A stretch of 64,000 nucleotides of DNA from Ephemerocybe angulata (GCA_013368325.1 JAACJK010000115.1:124001-188000), one strand, 5' to 3'. Counted from the stretch's first letter, positions 1 to 12,415 are shown. Notes: generated from the sequence alone by a model not told the origin. Numbers and translations are program-made.

Positions 1-2138
1 TGAGGGTTGAAGCCATGGGGCCTACTCATGCACGCAGAAGAGGAAGTCGGGATGCCGTAGGAGGGGCCGGAGAGGAACGGAGGAGGCTCGTCGAGTGGAT
101 CGTTGAATTCGGCGACGAGTCCGTGGCGGTTGGTCGGGGTCGACCAGGTTGTCACTTCGCTCCCGTCGGGCGGGAGGTCACTCGAAGTGAAGTTCTGTTC
201 GCAGACAAGGAAGGAGAGCATCAGCTACGGCCCGAAGGAGAGGCAAAAGGAACACGAGACCCAGGGTCATGCGACCAAAAGAGTGCGGCACAATAGTTGA
301 AGGACGGGCGCTTACCTTTCCATACGTGTCGAACCCCGTCACCGTACCCTCCACTTCGTACCCCATCTCTCTTGGCGGCAGCATCTCCCTCCGTTTACCC
401 TCCGAGATTGACCCTGACCTGGGTAAATCCGATGGGGGAGGTGCTCCCCACCCCCAATACGATGATGATGAACCTGCGTCCTCAGGAGATTGGGATGGAG
501 ATGCATATGGATCTCCGTGCCTATAGGTCGGGCCCTGGCTAGAAACCGTCGCAAAGTCGCCGTACGTCGGCGTCTTGGAGTAGTCTGACTGAGCATGAAG
601 AGAGTCGTTCCTGGATCTCGAACCCGATGCTGATGCTGATACCGACGGAGGCCTCATGCCTAGCTCGAATCGGGTGGGTGGGCAAAGATCGGCGATGGTA
701 GGTGTGGGTGTCGAAGTGGAGGATGTTCGAGGGGTATTGACGAACATTTGAGTAAGAGGAACGGAAGACATACTTCCACTCTGGCCAAGAGGTCGCGCTG
801 TAGGTTTGGAGGTATGAATGCTTGCTCTTGAGCCACGCGAGGCGCCGTCGATGGGATGGGCGATGGAGGTTGAAGACGACGGTGATTGCGAGGTCGTAGT
901 GGGAGAATGGGATTGAGCTCGTCTCATGCCAAGATCCGGAGATCCTTCAGATGCAGATATAGATGCGGCTGATGTGGCTGAATGACGATCAGGGGAGGAC
1001 GCGGAGGCGATGGAGGTAGCAGAAGGGGATTGAGGGGTGGTCAGGCGATGGGGGCTCTGTTGTCGATCGTCCTGGATGGGTAACGGGAGAATAACCTTCA
1101 TTTTCGATTTGGCCTGAGCCTGTGAGCTAGAGTCGGAGCCTGAGCGAGAAGGCGAGGGATTGGTGCCGCCGATCTTGTTCATGCCCTCCCACTCCTCGAC
1201 AGCAAGCGTAAGTTGAGAGCCTTTCTTTCCCTCCTTCAGGAACCCAGCGATCGTCGCCCACCTCGGAGAAGTGTCCTCCACCGCGCCTTTTGCTCCTTCC
1301 TTCTCCTTGCCCTTCTTCGTCTTGCTCGCAGTTGGTCCTGCACCCTCCTCCTTCATCCGTTCACCGTCGTCCTGCGTCTCGGCCGTCCTCGGAGAAGCAT
1401 CGCTCGCTTTACTCCCGCGTCTTCGTGCGCTGGTACCCGAGACCACGGTGTCCTTCGTCTTCTGCTTGGCCATCGCGTACGGGCCTGGGCGGAAGCGCCA
1501 ATCAGGATACATCTGCCGATGCTCTTCCTGCGCGACCTGCGCCTTGCCCTCCCATTCCGCTCGCTCTTCTGCCGACAAAGCTTTCCAGTAGTGGCCTAGC
1601 GCGTCAAGGTAAGCATAGTATTCGCAAAGGCCGTTTCCATCGAAGTAAGGAGAGAACACGTACCGATGATCTTCGAGAGGTTACTGTGGTTCCCTTCGAC
1701 CTTGTCTGGAATGTGTTGGCTGCGAATGAACGATGAGCGAAAGAGGATAAAGGCGTTTGGGGGGCGTGGTATGTGCCCTCCAGCCTCGCGCTTCTTCGTC
1801 TGTGCGCCACGTGCAGATTTGGAACGAGGCCGGCCAGGTGCGGTCGAGGTCGAGGGCCCCGCAGCAGAGTTAGATGCAGACGACGAGGACGTCGATGGTA
1901 TAGGCCTAGCCTGAGGGGCCATGGGTGAGGAGCGGGTGCTGCGCGAGTCTGGTGTTGAGCGAATGTTGGAGGAGGACGAGGAAGCGAGGGTGATTGTTGA
2001 CGGGATTACCTGGGAAGCATCCACATTGTAGGAAAAGGAGCGAGAAGTGTCGAGTTGGAACGTGTACTGCGAGGATGCCGGTGTCTGCGACGTGTTGTTT
2101 ACGCTTGTATTCGGTGGTATGTCGACGAGGGGTGGCAT
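1..2138 (-). CDS. HMG-box transcription factor, C-terminus cut by window edge
   Basis: Sequence-specific HMG-box DNA-binding protein, presumably a nuclear regulator. Exons read 1664-2138, 316-1595 and 1-194, with introns 1596-1663 (68 bp) and 195-315 (121 bp), both GT-AG and frame-preserving. The box starts near residue 122 with HIPRPPNAFILFRSSF and crosses the first intron into HYWKALSAEERAEWEGKA, giving the usual PRPPNAFxLFR...WKxLSxxEK pattern of fungal MATA_HMG domains. A basic Ser/Thr-rich region precedes it; after it come about 400 residues of Ser/Pro-rich low complexity, typical of basidiomycete HMG proteins. The start at 2138 is the first ATG in frame, but the frame stays open upstream to a possible acceptor near 2190, so a short 5' exon may be missing. 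The target genes are unknown. The HMG assignment is strong; a mating-type role is not implied. Confidence 0.9.
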
Positions 2139-5100
2139 GTCTTTGAAGGGGGTCTCGATTACGACGATGATGGAGGGGGCGGGTGGGGGCTGTGCGCACC
2201 GTCGTCCTCAACGGCCTGGGTGTAGACAATATCCATCTGCCAAAGCAGAGCAAGAGGATGTCGCGATATCGTCGAGGGAGATACCAGTGGAGAGGGGGAT
2301 GGGAAGAGATACAGAAGGGCGTTGAGAACGCGACGACGCACCCGCGGAACACGAATCTGATGAAAGGATGTTCGCAAGAGAAAATAGCGGGGGTAGGGTG
2401 ACCGTGATGCGGAGAGGCTGCCCAACAGACGTACGTGGTTGCTTGCTTGTCCGCCGTCCTTTATGCTCGAAGCAGGCTTTCCCACCGCTCAGGCCTTCGA
2501 AAGTAAGTGCACCCGGCACAGCAGGGGCAACAACAGACGGATTTAAGAGAATCTCTCGTCTTCCTAGCTACCCTAGTTCTGGGTAGTCCTCCTCATGTCC
2601 GATAGAATGTCCGGACGCCAGATTGAAAGACAATAAGAAAGAAACCACACATCGAGGTTGTACGTTGACGATGTAATCGCTGATTTCCGAATTGCGGCCA
2701 TGGTGGACCCAAGATACCGGAAACATCTCCAGCACATATCCTCGGATGGGAATATAGTCCCGGAGCCTGGAACCCAATCCTTTGGCTCAGCGTGCAATCT
2801 ACACGATGACGTCCCTTTTAGCTCTGATTAACTGTCGGCAGACGATAAGAACGCTGTATTCAAGCTTCAGGAAGTTAGAACAGTATACATTGAAAACAGT
2901 GTGCACACACACGTTGTGCGTCGATTAAAACGCGCAGACTTTCGAAGTACATGACAGTGGGGGAGGAGAAGAGGTTATTTGGTGGTGGGAAAATATGTCG
3001 GTCTCAGTTGCGGCAGTCACAAATGCCGAAATTCATGATGCCCCGTGCCGGCCGAAGGCGCCTCAAAGGGCGCTTCCAAGTCCAATACGAGCCTCGGGGT
3101 GGTCTCGAAAGCCCTATTCGCCTCCTTTGAGACTATAACTACGAAATCAGTTCCTGATGTAAGATATTTTCGCAACTGAGAAGCCTAATACCGCTCCGGA
3201 GTCGGGCATCGACGGCGCAAGCATCTTCGTCTTCCGAACCAGAATAGTTGGCGAAGTTATACAGCCGCGTGCGGCTGGTGATTCCCTCCTACCTACCACC
3301 GTCGAAAATCCGCTAACCTTCCCAGAGTATGGGGTGAGCCATGATACTTACTCAGTCCTATTAACCACTTTGCCCTGAACCTCAAGCACTTACTACGCCC
3401 ATGAAGACTTGAGTTTCAAAAGACCACATGGGTATCATATCATTAGCTCTTCATATCAGGATCCGTATTCTTACCTTCCACATAGAGAACGTAACGAAGC
3501 TCGGGATTAACTCGAAATTACGCCCCATTCCCGACTTGACTTCACCGCGCCACGCTAATTCACACAGTTCGACTGCTCACGTTTTGTCAGGTTTTGTCCC
3601 TGAGACTATGCAGGCACATACGGTTCCGTCAGCCAAGGGTAAAGTCACTGATCTCACATACAATCGTATATGTATGGGTGAGCAGCGACGAGGCAGATAT
3701 GTAGTGTACTTTCTGGGTGAGAACGATGATGCTCTCAACGAAAGCGCCCGAGATGTGATTCCGATAACCCAGCACCACGGGCCCACCCTTCTATCTTCGG
3801 AAGGATCCAGCAATCCGAACCGCTCGAGTTTTGATGGCAAGCCTTCCCAGATATGTGGTTCCCGTTGTCCTCCTCGCCACTATCTGCATGGTACTTGCCA
3901 ATACTTTGAGGCGGGTGACCAGCGGATCTCCCTCCCCCAAGGGACTACGGGTGAGATGAACGGTGGCTACGAAAGGCACGCTATTATCTGACATATGAGA
4001 TCAACATCGATGCTGGGTCGTGCCTATCGATTATCCTTGACATTTTCGAGAAAGTCATTCCACGCCCTCGGAAATTCGTGTCACTTTTACTGGATTTTAT
4101 GGGATGACTTCACAGTCTAGACCGTCTACTCAATAGGAAAGGCATCCCCGCAACATCGCCGTTTTCATTGTCGTGTGGCATGGCAGCGGCGGCACTGGCG
4201 AAGCGTCATTATTACAGCACAGGGCATCGTATTCGTGGACTTTCGATACACAAATCCGTTTTGCTCGGCTGACTGGCAGTATTGTGCAGAGTATACCGGC
4301 ATGACCTCATACATCGTCCCAGTCTAAAGAGTAGAAGGAAGTCCAGCACGATAGTCGCAGCTATGGCAGGCACTCGACGCCGAAGGCGATCGAGTTGGAA
4401 GAGGCTGTCTATAAATTCTACTCAATTGTCTGTTATCTTATTCTCCTGCCCAGTGAAACGGTTACTCCGAGTAAACAGTATATACGAATATCAATGGCTC
4501 CTTCCGAGATAACGAGAAGCTGCAACACTCGCCATCTGCTGACGCCGCCGTCATGGTCGCGGAGTTCGTGGCTCACCTAGCATTGGGCCAGGAGGCCGGC
4601 CTGGTACTCCTTTTCATTAATGGATGCTCAAGGCAAGATGAATTCTGTCTAGAGCCCCCTGACAAAGCGAAGAAGGCATACAAAAATCGTAAACATATAT
4701 AGAGTATCCCTTCCCATGAATCATCAATTCTCCGAACGATGATGCACCAAGCTTCTTTCAAGTTCCTCATCGATTCCAATCTCCTGGTTCTCTCCACCCA
4801 CAACCTGGTGCCAGGCTATGTACATACAACTTCCGTCTCTCGAAGGAGCTGCTTATGAAAAGGCACGGCGGCCGACTTAGATAGACTCTATGTATGGATA
4901 TGCTTACGATCTGCGTTACACGCCCCGTGGAACGACTCAATACAAATCTTCCTTGCTCCCCGCTCATCTCACCGACTAATACCTTCGAATATCCCACCCA
5001 TCCAACGTGATTCGAAGCACCTGTGATGTCGAACCCACTGCGCCACGGTTTCTAGGACTCCCAGCGCAATTTTCCGTGAACAATGGCTGGGAGAATGTTT

Positions 5101-5480
5101 GTATACTTGGGCATGCCGACCCTCCTTCGGGGACTCACTCAAAGTCGTGTCAGCGGTCCAGACTGGGCCAATGGTCATCGTGAGGCTCCAGATGTGGGCT
5201 AACTGGATATGGTGCGGACGAAGTTTATTAACTGATGGCCAGTGGGTGCTTTGATTGAATCAGTCTTGGGGCTTGTGGTCCGCAAGCTAAATGTGGCTGG
5301 TGTGGTAGAAGTAAAGAAGGGTGTCCCTTTCCTCAGCCAGCCCTTTTCGTTAGGTGTATTTTTGTCTCGCTCCTAGCCTCACCAAGCCTGAACGAGACCT
5401 TCTTCCCAGTCACCAGACTCATCACTCATGAGCATGATACACCGCACAATTGAATTGAACATATGTTTTCGCGCATGTGA
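2139..5480. other. Intergenic, no supported gene
   Basis: About 3.3 kb with only scattered short open frames on both strands. The longest (3428-3991, +, 187 aa) has no recognisable motif, no Kozak-like context and ordinary composition, so it is not called. Positions 2139-2520 probably hold the 5' leader of the HMG gene. A tRNA-like stretch on the minus strand near 5010-5055 does not fold properly. No repeats or transposon ends were noticed. Confidence 0.5.
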
Positions 5481-6341
5481 TTACAGGACGTAACGGAAGT
5501 CACGGTTCTCGATATCAGTCAGATCTAGGAAAGCCTAGTGTCGTCCAAGCATCAATATTCAATGCCCACCCTACACGAGATGAGCGATGGCCGAATCTCA
5601 CTCACCTTATCAACGTGATGCTTCTCCACCGTGCCGTCGCTCAACTCCTTCTTCATGTACACCTCGTCATACTTCGCGCTTCGCGGCTCCCGGTCTCTCC
5701 TCTTATTCTCCAAATACAGCATCGTCCTGAGGGTAAACAGAAGCACAGCTGAGACAAAAACACACAGCGATACGATTATCCACGGGATGCGGTTTCTATG
5801 GGTGCAATACGAAACGAGACAGAATATCAGTAGACGTAGGTTAAGTCGCCGGGATACACAAGACACCACTCACCTTGGTTGATACTGCTTCTTCCACATC
5901 AGGGGACCCACGGCGAGTCCCAAATACGCGGCAATCAAGACAATCGCGTTTGTAGTGATCCCTAAATAGGGCAAACCAGAGAGAGACAAACGGAGTCAGG
6001 CGACCTTCATGAGAGGAAGAATAGCCATATACGTACGTTTAGTGTGCCCTGCAGTCAACGACGTTACCCAACCCAGGAAAACTGTGTACGGGACGCTGAC
6101 CCAGACTGTATGATTGTTGGTCACCGGAGCGGTGAATAAGGATAAACCTGGACGGAGAGGTGGCAAGCGACTCACACGAGAGCCAATACATAAACAGGAG
6201 CGCGATCTTGTTTTCGGATGGAAGTATGTTGATCAGTATTGAGCCGACGAGTGGTGGGATAGATGTCAGAATCGTTGCATAGCCCCTCCCGACGAGCGGG
6301 ATGGTGGAAAGGTATATCCCGATGAAAATACCGATGACTGG

Positions 6342-6586
6342 TGGAGTGGTGGGCCGTGCCACCACTCCAGCGAGCTAGATTAGACGCTCGGAGAGATTGG
6401 TGTTGGCGCGGGTCGGTGCTTGGCGGTGCTTGGCGGTGGCTTCTGTAGATTAGTCAGCTTGTGAGCTTTTGGCGACGCGTCGCGTTTGTTGTTTCTTCAT
6501 CCCATACCATAATCATCTCATTGCATTCATTCATCGTTCTCTCTCTGTGTGTGCTCGCGGGCTCTTTCCCTGTTTAGCCCGGTCCA
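6342..6586 (+). repeat. 5' LTR of the compact retroelement
   Basis: 245 bp, starting TGGAGTGGTGGGCC and ending GCCCGGTCCA. By eye it matches 7756-8000 base for base. It holds the tandem GGTGCTTGGC units and a CT-rich run (CTCTCTCTGTGTG) near the centre-right. Confidence 0.92.
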
Positions 6587-6823
6587 TTCTGGTGACAACA
6601 GTGGGATCCCACCACGCATTCAAGTGGTGGGGTCATCGAGCTTCAGCCACATCGTCGCATCATCGCATATCAACATCGTCGAAGAATCAGTCGCAGCAAC
6701 GGCAGTGGTGGAAGCTCAGCGAATCCTTTCGGTCGAATCGGTCGCACCATCAGCTCAGCATCAGCTCGCATTGGCAAAAACGGAGGAAAATACAAAAGTT
6801 CCATTGGTTTGGAATGAGCAGTC

Positions 6824-7170
6824 GCATCGTTCGCGGAGGACTCCTTCTGGGGGTCTTGGTCGCGGAGGACGGCTGTAGGTCTACAATCGCATCGTTCGCG
6901 GAGGATTCACCCTGGTGGTCTTGGTCGCGGAGGACGGTTGGAGGCCGTGTCTGTCGAAACGTCGGCAATCGCATCGTTCGCGGAGGACTCATTTTGGGGG
7001 TCTTGGTCGCGGAGGACGGTTACAGGCGCAATCGCATTGTTCGCGGGGGACTCACCTCGGTGGTCTCGGTCGCGGAGGACGGTTGTCGGCTCGCATTCGT
7101 GGTAGAAATGTCGGCAATCGCATCGTCAGCGGGCGATCCTGAGGGATTGTGGCCGTGTAGGACGGTTGTC
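6824..7170 (+). repeat. Diverged tandem repeats inside the LTR element
   Basis: Five imperfect copies of a unit built on GCATCGTTCGCGGAGGACTC followed by GGTCTTGGTCGCGGAGGACGG. Spacing varies (about 60-85 bp) because the 3' half of the unit differs. The copies are clearly related but no two are identical, unlike the LTRs, so the array is older than this insertion. Confidence 0.8.
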
Positions 7171-7179
7171 GGCTCGCAT

Positions 7180-7346
7180 TTGGCGTCCGAGGGCAAGGTT
7201 GCGACCGCGTCCGAGGTGTTAGTCCTGTGGTGTGTTGGCGTCCAAGGGCAAGGTTGCGACCGCGTCCGAGGTGTTAGTCCTGTGGTGTGTTTGGCGTCCA
7301 AGGGCAAGGTTGCGACCGCGTCCGAGGTGTTAGTCCTGTGGTGTGT
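7180..7346 (+). repeat. Near-perfect 55-56 bp tandem triplet
   Basis: Three head-to-tail copies (7180-7234, 7235-7290, 7291-7346) beginning TTGGCGTCCAAGGGCAAGG. They differ only by a G/A change in the first copy and a one-base length difference. They lie in the non-coding interior of the LTR element. Confidence 0.88.
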
Positions 7347-7755
7347 TTGGCAGTGTCAGGTTGGAAGAGGCGAGTGAGGTGTGGAGTGCGGGGTCAGGGT
7401 CCGAGGAGGAGGAGGAGGGCTGGAGTGACGAGGAGTGAGGCTGTGGTACGAGGCTGGGACGTCGAGCGGGGCTCGGACACGTCGGTTGATGAGGCGTCGG
7501 GCAGAGGCTCGGACACGCCAGGGGTGGGGGTTGGAGGTGGTGTTTTTCTTGTGGTTGTTCACTTTCCGGTGTCGTGGTGGGGCGGGTCGAAGAGTAGGGG
7601 TTTAGCTATGCGAAGGAGAACATTGGGGTGGTAGGGAGCAGGGGTCATGGAGGGAGTCTAGCTGGTGAGGGTTGACGAGGGTTAGACAGTTGGGATGTAG
7701 AGTGGAGGTAGGGGGTTTGGCGCCGGGGACGGCGCCGTGTTTTGAGGGGGGAGCA

Positions 7756-8000
7756 TGGAGTGGTGGGCCGTGCCACCACTCCAGCGAGCTAGATTAGACG
7801 CTCGGAGAGATTGGTGTTGGCGCGGGTCGGTGCTTGGCGGTGCTTGGCGGTGGCTTCTGTAGATTAGTCAGCTTGTGAGCTTTTGGCGACGCGTCGCGTT
7901 TGTTGTTTCTTCATCCCATACCATAATCATCTCATTGCATTCATTCATCGTTCTCTCTCTGTGTGTGCTCGCGGGCTCTTTCCCTGTTTAGCCCGGTCCA
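7756..8000 (+). repeat. 3' LTR of the compact retroelement
   Basis: 245-bp copy of 6342-6586, preceded by the purine tract at about 7745-7755 and followed by CTGGG, which continues the interrupted transporter gene. Confidence 0.92.
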
Positions 8001-9939
8001 CTGGGCGTGCCACGGAGAGAATTAGTAGTGGTGGAGATACTAATCAATGCAACGCACTAGAGACTACACCATCGGCACAACTAAGAAGTGTCGTCTGCAA
8101 CGCATTGAACCCGAGCTGAGAGACGATAATCTGCTTCTGAAAAGTCATCTACAACGCCACAGAAAAAAAGGGAAAATTAAGTCAACTTTACCGCACAACC
8201 GAGTCGAAGGGACACACGCACCGACACGGGTACATGTCTACACAAACCTCAGTAGGTACCCGTTACGAAGCGATCGACGCCACTCACGACAGAAATCCGA
8301 ATCCAGCCATAACCCATACTTTTGGGTCCTTCAGCGCCTCGATAAATCTGGAGTGGCGGAAATAGGCGTCAGCATCTACAAGCAACTTGCGGCGACTTAG
8401 TCCGAGTCCAGGTACCCTCGGCTTCTTTCACCTCGAGAACGGATAAAACGACGATCAGACAACGGAGTTGTGTACCCACTGTTCTCGTTTCCACCGCTTG
8501 TTCTCGACGCCGGATTGATTAACCTTGATGCGTTGAACGGTCTGAGCACGCTCTTCGGGCGTTAGGAACCGAGCAGTTGTAGGCGAGTCCGGGAAGAGGA
8601 AGCTGTAGGTAAACACGACGCCGGGGAACCACCCTGGTCAGAGACATGATCGAATCTCGGAGAATGCGGTGGAGTACTGACAAGAACACGACTCCAAAGA
8701 TGAAGGTAACAGCACCCATTATAATCATCATCCTGGGTAGAACGTAAGTATGTGTGTAAGGAGTAAGCTCTAACGATGCTTACCATTGCCAGGGCATGAG
8801 CCGTGTACCCTGGGGAGTCCTGCGCTCAGAGGAAAATTGCACCGGGTGTTAGGGGAAAGTGCGTACCGTGATGTGGAGAAGACCAAACGCGACAAACCCG
8901 AGGAAGCTGCTACCGCACATCCCAGCCATATCTGAAAGGAAATAAAGTGAGAAAAGCAGCTCATACCGATCAACCTGACGTACATACACCAGTATCCCAC
9001 TCGCTGTGTATGCTCCTTTCGAGTGTAGAACATAGACGTAACGAGCATGAACCCAGGTAGAATGACACCTTTTGGACTCGTAAGTGAATATTCAGCATCT
9101 CTACTAAAAGTCCAAAGATAACTTACTCTCACACATTCCAAGCACGATGCGGCAAGCAACGAGCGCGCCAAAGGATTTGCACGCAGCGTGCGCGAGCAAG
9201 GCAATCGACCATACGAAAATATTGAGGCTTAGGAATGGACCTTTTAGGTGTTGTTAACCGAATACGAGGAGAGAGTGCAGTACCTCATCCACTTTCCGAT
9301 TGGAAACCTCTGGAGAGCCAGATTCTGAGGGTACTGCATCCAGAACGCCTGAGCTAGCGAGCGCTACGACAACTTAGTGAAACGTACCTCCAATGAGAGG
9401 ATTGTGATATACAGAATTGTGGCCAGCCAGTTGAACTGGTCTTGGGAGAGATGGGCGCCTTGGCTGAGTGCTCGTGTCAGTAATGATGAGCCAATATGAT
9501 AAGCGCCCAACGAACAAGATCCCCAAGATTGCCGACTGAGCAACGACAACCTGATCTGCGATCATTATTCTACGCGAGTGAAAATGGAGTTAGGCGCCAA
9601 TGGATAGCATCCCCCCAAAAGTCGTAACTGACACGAAGGAGACTGGGGCAGGTTAGCGAAGATGGGTTCAGAAAAGCGTAGACCGCATACAGCACATGAG
9701 CGGAAGGAGATGTCTGTCAATCTTCTTCCTGTGGGCAGGAGAAGTGGTAAGTATCACGGGACACAACCTGGGTTGAAGGCATACCTCAGTCTCTCCGCAT
9801 CCTCTGGAGAGAGCTCTTCGGGGGTGTCTTCAGCAACCATTGCAGCAGTGTCGACATCCCGTGCCTGGACGGTGATAGATCCATCGTGCTCGTTCTTCTC
9901 CTTGGTAGACATGCTGGACGGTAAAGGAGAGATGCTCAA

Positions 9940-10752
9940 ACCGAAGACACTGTGGGGAGTCTAAGCATTTGCTCATATATACGTTGCGTCGACCCCGGCG
10001 TTAAACCATACCCAGATATTGCGAGACGTGGCTTATGCACGCAGAAGGCCAGTTGAAGAAGACACCAAGAGTTCCTCCTTCTCTCCACAATGAGGTACAA
10101 TTGTGATCAGTTGACCTCGCTAACGCTTCCTGATTAACCCATATCCGTTCTAACTTTGAGCATTCAGAAGCAAGAAGAAGCTCACCCGTGGGGTCGCGTG
10201 GGTTGACATGCGAATGTGAATCCTTGGTAGGGTAAAGGTCATAGCTAAAAGGCCACAGTGGGGTGGTATACGTACGGGCTCACAGTCAGCCCCGCTCATC
10301 AGGCTGAGTGAGCATGAGGGACTTAGTCTACGAATGGCCGTCAGGGTAGCAAATGATTCATTGTGGTGGGGAGAGATCGGTGCAGGAGCACTGGAGAAAG
10401 CACAAATATGATATACAAGCACTGCTGTATGTGGCCAATGATGTTGTTGATAATTTAGACTCGAATTTCCGGGGTTATGCCATGCACTAGCGGAGGCGGA
10501 GCTTTGTCAGGGGACGAGGCTGTCGCCCAGCCCCCTCAGGCTAAGACGGGCCGGGTGCGAGAACTATGGCTTTAGTTTCCGGTAAGGCCCTACAAAGTAA
10601 TGAAACCCTGAGCATAATCAGTCGACGATCGTCCTTCCGGCCCGACGTCGATCAAATGAGGCGGAAGTGCATTGAACCACCAGAGGTACCTAGCAATCAG
10701 GAATGATATTCACTTAGCTGTCCTTTCATTTACATACAGTCGCGCATGGAGA
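9940..10752. other. Intergenic between transporter start and GH30 stop
   Basis: Holds the presumed promoter of the minus-strand transporter and the 3' flank of the minus-strand GH30 gene. The right-hand part (10480-10560) is GC-rich. No gene or repeat is supported. Confidence 0.5.
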
Positions 10753-12415
10753 TTAAATGCACTGAGAGTAGAAGTCATTCAATGCAGTACACGTCTTACC
10801 CGACACGCAAGCCGTGCAACCTGTCCAGCCTGCCCCACCGCACTGGCCAAACGCCGCAATAGTACACGCTCCGGGCTGTGAAGGGGTCGTGGTGGTGGTA
10901 GTCGTGGTGGTCGTTGATCCAGTGCTGGTGGTCGTGGTGGTGCTAGCGGTAGTGGTCGATTCCGGAGGTTGATTTACAGGGCCCTCTTTCTTGTTAATGT
11001 GCACGGTGACGACTGCCCTCGCAGGAATGGCCACAGTGACCTGGCCACCCGACAGTGTCGAAGCCAGCTGAGCGACAGCCCTTGTGTTGTCCGTCACCCA
11101 AGCCTGCGCCGTCGTCGCCGTATACGCAGCTCCAAACCCGATCCTTACATTCTGCGCCGACCCTCCCCCATTGGTGAAGACAACAGCGACGGAGTTATCG
11201 AGATTCTTGAACGCACCATAGCCAACTCCACTGACCGACCCCGACGACGACACCCTCCGCGCCCCCGGCCTAACGAACCTCGACCACATCGCGAATGCCC
11301 AAAGCCTGCCCGAAGGAGTAACGACCTTGCCGTCGCTGGCAATCAGATACGAGCTGGCCTGGAACTGGTTGACCTCGAAGCCCTGCCAGTAGATATACGC
11401 CGAAAGGTTCGCGCTGACGATGCCGGTGTGGAGCTTGTTCGCCCAGGTGAGGCCTTCGCATGCCCCGCCGTTGCTGTACCACGTCGCGCACCACCGCGAG
11501 TTGAGGTCGCAGGCTTCTGTCTGCCAGACCTTGAGGCGCGTGGACATGGGGGAGTTGGGGTCGCCGGAGTACGCGTGCGAGGTTATCGTGGTCATATAGC
11601 GTTCCATGCCGGCGGCGACGAGCTGAGAGGTGATCGTCCGCGCTCCGCCCCAGCCGATGGAGTCGCAGCATGCGATCCCCGGAGTGCTGGTTAGGTTGGC
11701 AGCCTGGAGGGCGTTGTATAGGGTGGGGATGAAGGATGCGGCTTCGTTGCCGTTGGACTGCATCGATGAGTAGCTGACACTGTCGGAACGAGTGAGTAGG
11801 GTGGTCAGTCATTGAAAGATCGACTTACACGTAGTCCGGTTCGTTGAGGAAGCCCACATGCGTGACAGGCACACCCTCCTGGGCGTAATACTTGACGTAC
11901 TGTGCTATCATGTTCGCGTACATTTGCCTCCAGTCGCCAGAAGAGCACGTATGTCCGGTGACACCACAGAGGTATCCCCCGTTTGCTTCGTTGTTGTTCG
12001 TCTTCATGTACCCTGGGGCGCTCCAAGCGTCCGCATAGATCGTCGTCACCCCGTACTTCCGCGCCTGCTTGCTAAACCACACCTGGCTAGAGTCACTCCC
12101 GTCCCAGACGTACTTTGGGGTGGCATTGGGGCCACCGGGGTTTGTTGGTAGGATGGCGTCGGTTGACGTCGATCCGATACGGTTGCGGATAATGGTAAGG
12201 CCGGCGCCAGTTTCAATGTTGAAGAGATAATCGAGGCCTTTCTGGCGAGGTTCGGCATCGGACGCTTCGAACTCCTTGGCTCGAGTGAATGCCTGGGAGA
12301 TACCGAATCCGTCGATCTCCTGGAGCAAGGAGTTGGTGTCGATCGTGACCTGGGTCTGAGAGAGGGTGAGCTTGATGGCTGCGAGGAACACGACCGAGAA
12401 GGTCGCGGAGCGCAT
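10753..12415 (-). CDS. GH30 glycoside hydrolase with C-terminal CBM1
   Basis: Secreted glycosidase for plant cell-wall polysaccharide, 537 aa. Two exons, 11829-12415 and 10753-11779, are joined across a 49-bp intron. A signal peptide (MRSATFSVVFLAAIKLTLS) leads into the GH30 barrel. QEIDGFGISQAF, GAGLTIIRNRIGS and YADAWSAPGYMKTN are diagnostic. The acid/base Glu lies in GFLNEPDY (about residue 192) and the nucleophile in VWQTEACDL (about residue 284). After the beta-sandwich side domain a Thr-rich linker leads to a cellulose-binding CBM1 (FGQCGGAGWTGCTACVSG... ending DFYSQCI). The wording of the blocks is closest to fungal GH30 subfamily 7 xylanases; that subfamily is inference, and beta-1,6-glucanase is the alternative. 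Both catalytic carboxylates and the CBM aromatic residues are present, so the enzyme looks functional. A TATAA-like stretch lies at about 12460. Confidence 0.93.

Larger units (their letters stand above)
6342..8000 (+). mobile_element. Compact non-autonomous LTR retroelement (TRIM/LARD-like)
   Basis: A 1659-bp element: two identical 245-bp LTRs (TG...CA) around a 1169-bp interior with no gag, protease, reverse transcriptase or integrase. The interior begins two bases after the 5' LTR with CTGGTGACAACAGTGGGA, a primer-binding-site-like and RNA-start-like region, and a purine-rich tract (GAGGGGGGAGCA) abuts the 3' LTR, which fixes the + orientation. The flanks share ACTGG (6337-6341 and 8000-8004), a 4- or 5-bp target duplication depending on whether the terminal A belongs to the LTR. 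The interior is mostly two families of tandem repeats. It must have been mobilised by the enzymes of another element. LTR identity implies a young insertion. Confidence 0.88.
5481..9939 (-). pseudogene. MFS transporter of the Dal5 (anion:cation symporter) family, split by an LTR element
   Basis: Membrane permease of the allantoate permease/ACS branch of the major facilitator superfamily; the substrate cannot be told. The protein can be followed across many short exons. The N-terminus is MSTKEKNEHDGSI (9939 or 9912), then KKIDRHLLPLMC, SQDQFNWLATILYITIL, NLALQRFPIGKWM, an early-helix stretch ending VACRIVLGMCE, GFMLVTSMFYTRKEH, FPDSPTTARFLTPEERAQ, FIEALKDPKVWVMAG, QIIVSQLGFNALQTTLL, VGRGYATILTSIPPLVG, VFLGWVTSLTAGHTK and finally AFLDLTDIENRDFRYVL before TAA at 5481-5483. 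These are hallmark Dal5-family blocks in the right order. The 1.66-kb insertion at 6342-8000 falls between the GFNALQTTLL and GRGYATILTS blocks. Just upstream of it (8020-8055) the frame also meets a TGA that no normal-sized intron removes. The rest of the coding sequence looks intact, so inactivation is recent. Confidence 0.85.

Noticed and set aside
3428..3991. 187-aa plus-strand open frame
   Set aside because: No motif, no plausible introns or neighbours, and composition like the surrounding non-coding DNA. A chance open frame is the simpler explanation.
5005..5055. tRNA-like minus-strand sequence (GTGGCGCAGTGGGTTCGA...)
   Set aside because: It has words of an A box and a TTCGA, but no acceptor or anticodon stem forms.
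6469..7377. 302-aa plus-strand frame crossing the LTR and interior of the retroelement
   Set aside because: It runs through LTR sequence and tandem repeats, shows repeated Arg/Gly/Val words and no gag-like or pol-like motif.
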